64,000 bases of DNA from Comamonas piscis (GTDB lineage: Bacteria; Pseudomonadota; Gammaproteobacteria; Burkholderiales; Burkholderiaceae_C): assembly GCF_014109725.1 (NCBI RefSeq), contig NZ_CP058554.1, positions 62,001 through 126,000 of the forward strand. Direction: 5' to 3'. Below are positions 56,920 through 64,000 of the stretch, piece after piece; the stretch's first letter is position 1; the number at the start of each line of letters is the position of its first letter. Both the position numbers and the translations under genes were made by a program. The notes under the pieces were generated by a model, which saw only the letters and a program-made list of their open reading frames with translations, searched no databases and was not told the DNA's origin.

Positions 56920-57118
56920 TTTGGCAGGTTTCCTGACTGGCTGGTCTACGCAGGCCATCGCCTTCCCAAACCCTGAGGTTCAGTGGCAGATGGATGGCAT
57001 GCTCGCGGCCTACAGTTGCGGGGGCAGTTCCGTTGAAGGGCGCTGGCTGTTGGCAGTTGGCTGGCCCTGCTGGATTCCCTCATGCAGTGGCCATGTGCCG
57101 GCCGCATGTTCTGGCGAA
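56920..57118 (-). promoter_or_regulatory. Cobalamin riboswitch
   Basis: Read on the - strand it contains GAGGGAATCC, the invariant B12 box CTGCCCCCGCAACTGTAG (near 57012-57029), GCCACTG, GGGAAGGCG and the closing AGTCAGGAAACCTGCC (near 56923-56938). This order is that of the adenosylcobalamin-sensing class. The start is uncertain by about 20 bases. It controls the btuF-btuC-btuD series, whose first ATG lies ~207 bases downstream. The GNAT gene is divergent, on the other side; no other gene lies in 56714-57176. Confidence 0.93.
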
Positions 57119-57176
57119 ACCAAAGTGGCTGTAATGTAGCCGATTTCTGTGGCCTACATGCTAAGCTCGCCCGCGC

Positions 57177-57716
57177 ATGCATGCCCTGAACCACGCTCCA
57201 GACCCGTCCCCTCCATGCCGTGTCACGCGCGTGGAGACACTTGCCCCGGTGGCCGATTTTTTGCAGGCAGCGCGCCAAGCAATGTTTGGCGACCGGGTCG
57301 CAACCACCTCACCGCAGGCGGATCTGCGCGACTTTGCCAAGGTGTATGCGTCATCCGGCGGCTGCATGCTGGCAGCACGTGACAGCAGCGCTGCAGTGGT
57401 GGGCAGTATTGCCTACCGGCCCTATGACGGGCGTTTTGCGCAGTTGGACGTGCCTAGCGCCGACACGGTGGAGGTCGTGCGGCTTTTTATTGCACCGGCC
57501 TGGCGCAGGCGCGGGCTGGCAGGCGTGCTGTTTGCCCAGCTAAAGCAGCATGCGCTGCAGCACGGCGTGCAGCGCATGTATTTGCACACCCACCCTTTTC
57601 TTCCTGGTGCCCAAATGTTTTGGCAGCAGCAGGGCTTTGTGGTGTTGCACCAGGATGCCGACCCGCTGTGGCAAACCATTCATATGCAGATGGCCTGCCT
57701 ATCACCCCAGGACTGA
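57177..57716 (+). CDS. GNAT family N-acetyltransferase
   Basis: A 179-residue protein. The acetyl-CoA-binding motif A is VEVVRLFIAPAWRRRGLAGV (R/Q-x2-G-x-G/A), followed by LFAQLKQHAL, and the C-terminal strand MFWQQQGFVVLH. Substrate unknown. It is divergent from the B12 riboswitch operon and convergent with atpC. Confidence 0.85.
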   Translation: MHALNHAPDPSPPCRVTRVETLAPVADFLQAARQAMFGDRVATTSPQADLRDFAKVYASSGGCMLAARDSSAAVVGSIAYRPYDGRFAQLDVPSADTVEVVRLFIAPAWRRRGLAGVLFAQLKQHALQHGVQRMYLHTHPFLPGAQMFWQQQGFVVLHQDADPLWQTIHMQMACLSPQD

Positions 57717-57730
57717 GCATTTGTGGCGCA

Positions 57731-57757
57731 CAAAAAAGCCACCGCAAGCGGTGGCCT
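57731..57757. terminator. Terminator of the atp operon
   Basis: GCCACCGC-AA-GCGGTGGC (57738-57745, 57748-57755) with TTTTTT on the - strand side, 30 bases after atpC, and a weaker CTTTC on the + side for the GNAT gene. Confidence 0.85.
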
Positions 57758-57784
57758 TTCAGGGGTAGTTGCGCAGACAGCGGA

Positions 57785-58201
57785 TCAGCGCTTCTTGCGG
57801 TATTTTTGCAGGGCTGCAATCTGGGCGGCCATCACGGACAGCTCGGATTGGGCCTTGGCCAAGTCAAGCTCGCCCTTGGCGTTCTTGAGGGCTTCTTCAG
57901 CCTTTTGCTTGGCTTCAACCGCCTTTTGCTCGTCCAGGTCCTTGCCGCGCACAGCGGTGTCGGACAGCACGGTCACGCAGTCGGGTTGCACTTCGAGAAT
58001 GCCACCAGCCACGAAGATGAATTCTTCGCTGCCGTCGGCCTTCTCAATGCGTACCGAACCCGGCTTGATGCGGGTGATCAACGGCGTGTGGCGGGCGTAG
58101 ATACCGAGTTCGCCCATTTCACCAGGCAAAGCCACAAAGCGGGCTTCACCGGAGAAGATGGATTCTTCAGCACTGACCACATCAACGTGGAAGGTGTTCA
58201 T
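57785..58201 (-). CDS. atpC: F1 ATP synthase subunit epsilon
   Basis: A 138-residue central-stalk subunit and intrinsic inhibitor. [39 protein letters not shown] and the C-terminal helical hairpin ([20 protein letters not shown]) are typical. Last gene of the operon; a terminator follows. Confidence 0.97.
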   Translation of the reverse strand: MNTFHVDVVSAEESIFSGEARFVALPGEMGELGIYARHTPLITRIKPGSVRIEKADGSEEFIFVAGGILEVQPDCVTVLSDTAVRGKDLDEQKAVEAKQKAEEALKNAKGELDLAKAQSELSVMAAQIAALQKYRKKR

Positions 58202-58269
58202 CTTTGATCCTCAGAGTGAAAAAGAAACAAGTCCGCCGGGATGGGCTGCATGGCTGCAGCCCGACCCAG

Positions 58270-60586
<2,317 letters not shown>

Positions 60587-60604
60587 GATGACTCCTCGCC
60601 TGGC

Positions 60605-62164
60605 TTAAGCGAAGGACTTCTTGAATGCAGTGATGGCTGCAGTCAGTTCAGCTTCGTCCTTGCCTTCCTTGTCGAAAGCCTTCTTCTCGTTCAGACGTTC
60701 CACCAAGGCGCCGTAGCTGGTCTTGAGGAATTGGTGCAGACCCGATTCAAAGGACAAAACCTTCTTGACTTCGATGTCGTCCATGAAACCCTTGTTCACG
60801 GCAAACAGCGACGAAGCCATCAAGGCGACGGGCAGTGGGCTGTACTGGGCTTGCTTGAGCAGCTCAGTCACGCGGGCACCACGGTCCAGTTGCTTGCGGG
60901 TTGCATCGTCCAGGTCAGAGGCGAACTGTGCGAAAGCAGCCAGCTCACGGTACTGTGCCAAGTCGGTACGGATACCGCCGGACAGGCCCTTGATCAGCTT
61001 GGTCTGTGCAGAACCACCCACGCGGGACACCGAGATACCGGCGTTGATAGCGGGACGGATACCGGCGTTGAACAGGCTGGTTTCCAGGAAGATCTGACCA
61101 TCGGTAATCGAGATCACGTTGGTAGGCACGAAGGCCGACACGTCACCCGCTTGCGTTTCGATGATCGGCAGTGCGGTCAGCGAACCGGTCTTGCCCTTGA
61201 CTTCACCCTTGGTGAAGGCTTCCACGTAGTCGGCGTTCACACGTGCAGCACGCTCCAGCAGACGGCTGTGGAGATAGAACACGTCGCCGGGGAATGCTTC
61301 GCGGCCTGGTGGGCGGCGCAGCAGCAGCGATACCTGGCGGTAAGCCACGGCTTGCTTGGACAGGTCGTCATACACGATCAGGGCGTCTTCGCCACGGTCG
61401 CGGAAGTACTCACCCATCGTGCAACCCGAGTAGGCCGACACGTACTGCATCGCAGCGGATTCGGAAGCGGTAGCGGCCACGACGATGGTGTATTCCATCG
61501 CGCCGGCTTGTTCCAGCGCGCGCACCACGTTCTTGACCGACGAAGCCTTCTGACCAATAGCCACGTACACGCAGGTAACGCCTTGGCCCTTTTGGTTGAT
61601 GATGGCGTCGATAGCCACAGCGGTCTTGCCGGTCTGGCGGTCACCAATGATCAGCTCGCGCTGGCCACGGCCCACGGGCACCATTGCGTCGATGGACTTG
61701 ATGCCCGACTGCAGTGGTTGGTCCACGGATTGACGTGCGATAACACCAGGCGCAACCTTTTCGATCACGTCGGTCATCTTGGCGTTGATAGGACCCTTGC
61801 CGTCGATAGGCTGACCCAGTGCATTGACCACGCGGCCAATCAGCTCGGGGCCCACGGGCACTTCCAGAATACGGCCGGTGCACTTGACGATGTCGCCTTC
61901 CGAGATATGGGTGTATTCACCCAAGATCACGGCGCCCACCGAGTCACGCTCCAGGTTCAGTGCCAGACCGAACGAAGGCTGACCATCGGCGCCTGCTGGG
62001 AATTCCAGCATTTCACCGGCCATCACATCGGACAGGCCGTGCACGCGCACGATACCGTCGGTCACCGACACAACCGTACCTTGGTTACGGATATCGGAAT
62101 TGCCTGACAGACCCTCAATGCGGCTCTTAATCAGTTCAGAAATTTCTGCGGGATTGAGTTGCAT
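60605..62164 (-). CDS. atpA: F1 ATP synthase subunit alpha
   Basis: A 519-residue regulatory nucleotide-binding subunit. P-loop [31 protein letters not shown] and [20 protein letters not shown], with the visible arginine finger. Length is as in other proteobacteria. Confidence 0.98.
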   Translation of the reverse strand: MQLNPAEISELIKSRIEGLSGNSDIRNQGTVVSVTDGIVRVHGLSDVMAGEMLEFPAGADGQPSFGLALNLERDSVGAVILGEYTHISEGDIVKCTGRILEVPVGPELIGRVVNALGQPIDGKGPINAKMTDVIEKVAPGVIARQSVDQPLQSGIKSIDAMVPVGRGQRELIIGDRQTGKTAVAIDAIINQKGQGVTCVYVAIGQKASSVKNVVRALEQAGAMEYTIVVAATASESAAMQYVSAYSGCTMGEYFRDRGEDALIVYDDLSKQAVAYRQVSLLLRRPPGREAFPGDVFYLHSRLLERAARVNADYVEAFTKGEVKGKTGSLTALPIIETQAGDVSAFVPTNVISITDGQIFLETSLFNAGIRPAINAGISVSRVGGSAQTKLIKGLSGGIRTDLAQYRELAAFAQFASDLDDATRKQLDRGARVTELLKQAQYSPLPVALMASSLFAVNKGFMDDIEVKKVLSFESGLHQFLKTSYGALVERLNEKKAFDKEGKDEAELTAAITAFKKSFA

Positions 62165-62205
62165 TACTCACTCCTTTTCATGGTTTAGCCGAATCCTCGA
62201 TCTGC

Positions 62206-62754
62206 TTACGCAGTGAGGGTTGCTTTCATTTGTTCCAGACGGGCTTTGACGGAGGTGTCGAGCACCTCGTCGCCGACCACAACGCGCACGCCGCCAATCA
62301 GCGATTCGTCCACGGTGGTGCTCAGATTGAGTTGGCGGCCAAAGCGTTTTTCCAGCACGGAGCCCAGCGCATTCAATGCGGCGTCATCCATGGGGAAGGC
62401 GCTGACCACCAGCGCATCGGACGAGCCGTTGCCGCTGTTGACCAGTGCGCGAAATTGCTTGGCCACTTCAGGCAGCGCATCCAGACGACGGTTCTGCACC
62501 ATCGTGCGCAGGAAATTGCGCGCCAGATCTGACAAGGCCCAACCGCGTGCCAGCGTCACACCGGCCATCACCTCGATCACCTGTTCGTTGGTGACGTTGG
62601 GATTGTCGGCCAGTTGGCGCATTTCCGGATCGGCGGCAATCGCCGCCAGTTCGTCCGTCCAAGACAGCGCATCGCTCAGGCCAACACTCTTTTCAGTGCA
62701 GGCCTTGAACAAGGCTTCAGCGTAAGGACGGGCAATGGTGGCGAGTTCTGCCAT
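62206..62754 (-). CDS. atpH: F1 ATP synthase subunit delta
   Basis: A 182-residue stator subunit. [19 protein letters not shown] start and [20 protein letters not shown] near the end are diagnostic. It lies between atpF and atpA. Confidence 0.97.
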   Translation of the reverse strand: MAELATIARPYAEALFKACTEKSVGLSDALSWTDELAAIAADPEMRQLADNPNVTNEQVIEVMAGVTLARGWALSDLARNFLRTMVQNRRLDALPEVAKQFRALVNSGNGSSDALVVSAFPMDDAALNALGSVLEKRFGRQLNLSTTVDESLIGGVRVVVGDEVLDTSVKARLEQMKATLTA

Positions 62755-62766
62755 TTCGTTGCTTCC

Positions 62767-63237
62767 TTACAGCTCAGTCTTCAGGCGATTGAGCAAATCA
62801 CTGTGGACCGCAGGATTGACTTCCTTGCGGAGAATCTGCTCGGCACCCTTGACTGCCAAAGCAGCAACTTGCTCGCGCAGCGTTTCGCGCGCTTGGATCA
62901 CTTGCTGCTCGGCATCTGCACGAGCGGCGGCAATGATCTTGTTGCCTTCTTCGGTAGCACGGGCCTTGGCCTCTTCTACGATTGCTTGGGCACGACGGTC
63001 TGCGTCCGCGATACGCGACGCTGTCTCATTGCGGGTTGCGGAAAGTTCTTCCTCAACGCGCTTGTTCACAGCTGTCAACTCGGACTTTGCCTTATCGGCA
63101 GCAGCAAGACCATCGGCGATTTTCTTAGCCCGCTCATCCAACGCCTTAGCAATAGGTGGCCACACGAATTTCATCGTGAAGAGCACCAGAATCAAGAAGA
63201 CAATGGCCTGAACGAACAGGGTCGCGTTAATACTCAC
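62767..63237 (-). CDS. atpF: Fo ATP synthase subunit b
   Basis: A 156-residue peripheral stalk subunit. GTG start ([10 protein letters not shown]). One N-terminal membrane helix (~4-26) and a long alpha-helical, charged coiled coil ([20 protein letters not shown]). It begins 35 bases after atpE. Confidence 0.96.
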   Translation of the reverse strand: MSINATLFVQAIVFLILVLFTMKFVWPPIAKALDERAKKIADGLAAADKAKSELTAVNKRVEEELSATRNETASRIADADRRAQAIVEEAKARATEEGNKIIAAARADAEQQVIQARETLREQVAALAVKGAEQILRKEVNPAVHSDLLNRLKTEL

Positions 63238-63272
63238 GGCAACACCTTTCTATCTACGGCGTTGATCGGAGC

Positions 63273-63548
<276 letters not shown>

Positions 63549-63573
63549 TTAAGAGAAAGAGGAAAGGGAACAG

Positions 63574-64000
63574 TTAGTGAGATTCATGTGCCTGGCCGAG
63601 ATAAATCAGCGTCAGCATCATGAAAATGAAGGCCTGCAGAGTAATCACCAGAATGTGGAAGATCGCCCAGATCGTGCCTGCAATGATGTGCCCCACGGGG
63701 AGCAACACACCAGAGAGCGACATAGCGGCTGCGCCACCCATCAGGGCAATCAGCATGAACACCAACTCACCAGCGTACATGTTGCCGAACAGTCGCATAC
63801 CGTGCGACACCGTCTTGGCAACGTATTCGATAATCTGCATCAGCAGATTGATAATGCCGAGGATCACGGCAAAGACAGGATTCTTGCTGGTGCCAAAGGG
63901 TGCCGAGACCAGCTCATGCGCCCAGCCACCCAGGCCCTTGATCTTGACGCTGTAGTACAGGCACAGCACCAGCACCGCGGTCGACAGACCCAGGGTGGTC
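63574..64000 (-). CDS. atpB: Fo ATP synthase subunit a (5' end outside the window)
   Basis: The C-terminal ~142 residues of subunit a. The frame is open to the right edge, so the start is missing. The essential arginine is in SHGMRLFGNMYAGELVFMLI, and the last helices read ILVITLQAFIFMMLTLIYL with a GQAHESH end. First structural gene seen of the atp operon, upstream of atpE. Confidence 0.95.
   Translation of the reverse strand, partial: TTLGLSTAVLVLCLYYSVKIKGLGGWAHELVSAPFGTSKNPVFAVILGIINLLMQIIEYVAKTVSHGMRLFGNMYAGELVFMLIALMGGAAAMSLSGVLLPVGHIIAGTIWAIFHILVITLQAFIFMMLTLIYLGQAHESH

Overview
The window is a GC-rich chromosomal segment of a betaproteobacterium, most likely a member of the Comamonadaceae (Comamonas/Acidovorax/Delftia group). 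The evidence is gene order and protein character: tRNA-Tyr-Gly-Thr-tuf-tRNA-Trp-secE-nusG-rplKAJL-rpoBC, the rsmB-DUF4390-ntrY-ntrX block, pilT-CNBD-pilU, the yraN-diaA-dolP cluster facing rsmI, and a complete F-type ATP synthase operon. The assignment is by recognition only; no database search was possible.

Layout. 1-8.3 kb: the end of a NorR-type sigma54 activator, a zinc-ribbon protein, a periplasmic FKBP isomerase, a class V aminotransferase, yggS, the twitching-motility ATPases pilT and pilU with a cyclic-nucleotide-domain gene between them, and a beta-hydroxyacid dehydrogenase. 8.4-13.7 kb: dolP-diaA-yraN opposite rsmI, a YegD-type Hsp70 whose leader contains an intrinsic terminator, and panC. 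14-19.2 kb: an accessory-looking stretch with a large DUF11/DUF5979-type surface protein, two adjacent genes built from tandem RNA-polymerase alpha-CTD-like modules, a small membrane protein, two paralogous XRE regulators and a Nudix hydrolase, ending at a duplicated tRNA-Phe. 19.6-24.6 kb: rsmB, a DUF4390 protein and an NtrY/NtrX-like two-component system whose regulator lacks the AAA+ domain.

24.9-39.3 kb: the transcription/translation core, read leftwards, with several tRNAs and internal attenuator-like hairpins. 39.4-46.3 kb: an AcrR-type repressor divergent from a three-gene RND efflux operon, with a palindromic operator lying between two opposed TATAAT boxes. 46.4-51.9 kb: a diheme cytochrome c, an uncharacterised protein, LemA with two TPM-domain proteins, a DUF1624 acyltransferase-like membrane protein and a Fur/Zur-type regulator.

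52-57.1 kb: a leftward gene series behind a cobalamin riboswitch, btuF-btuC-btuD followed with short gaps by a pseudoazurin-like cupredoxin and an OprD-type porin. The last two are unexpected members of a B12 regulon. 57.2-64 kb: a GNAT acetyltransferase and the atp operon (atpB, cut by the window edge, to atpC). There is no CRISPR array, no transposase and no intact prophage. The points most worth a second look are the alpha-CTD-like module proteins, the cupredoxin and porin behind the B12 riboswitch, the possible sRNA or attenuator ahead of yegD, and the paired XRE regulators.
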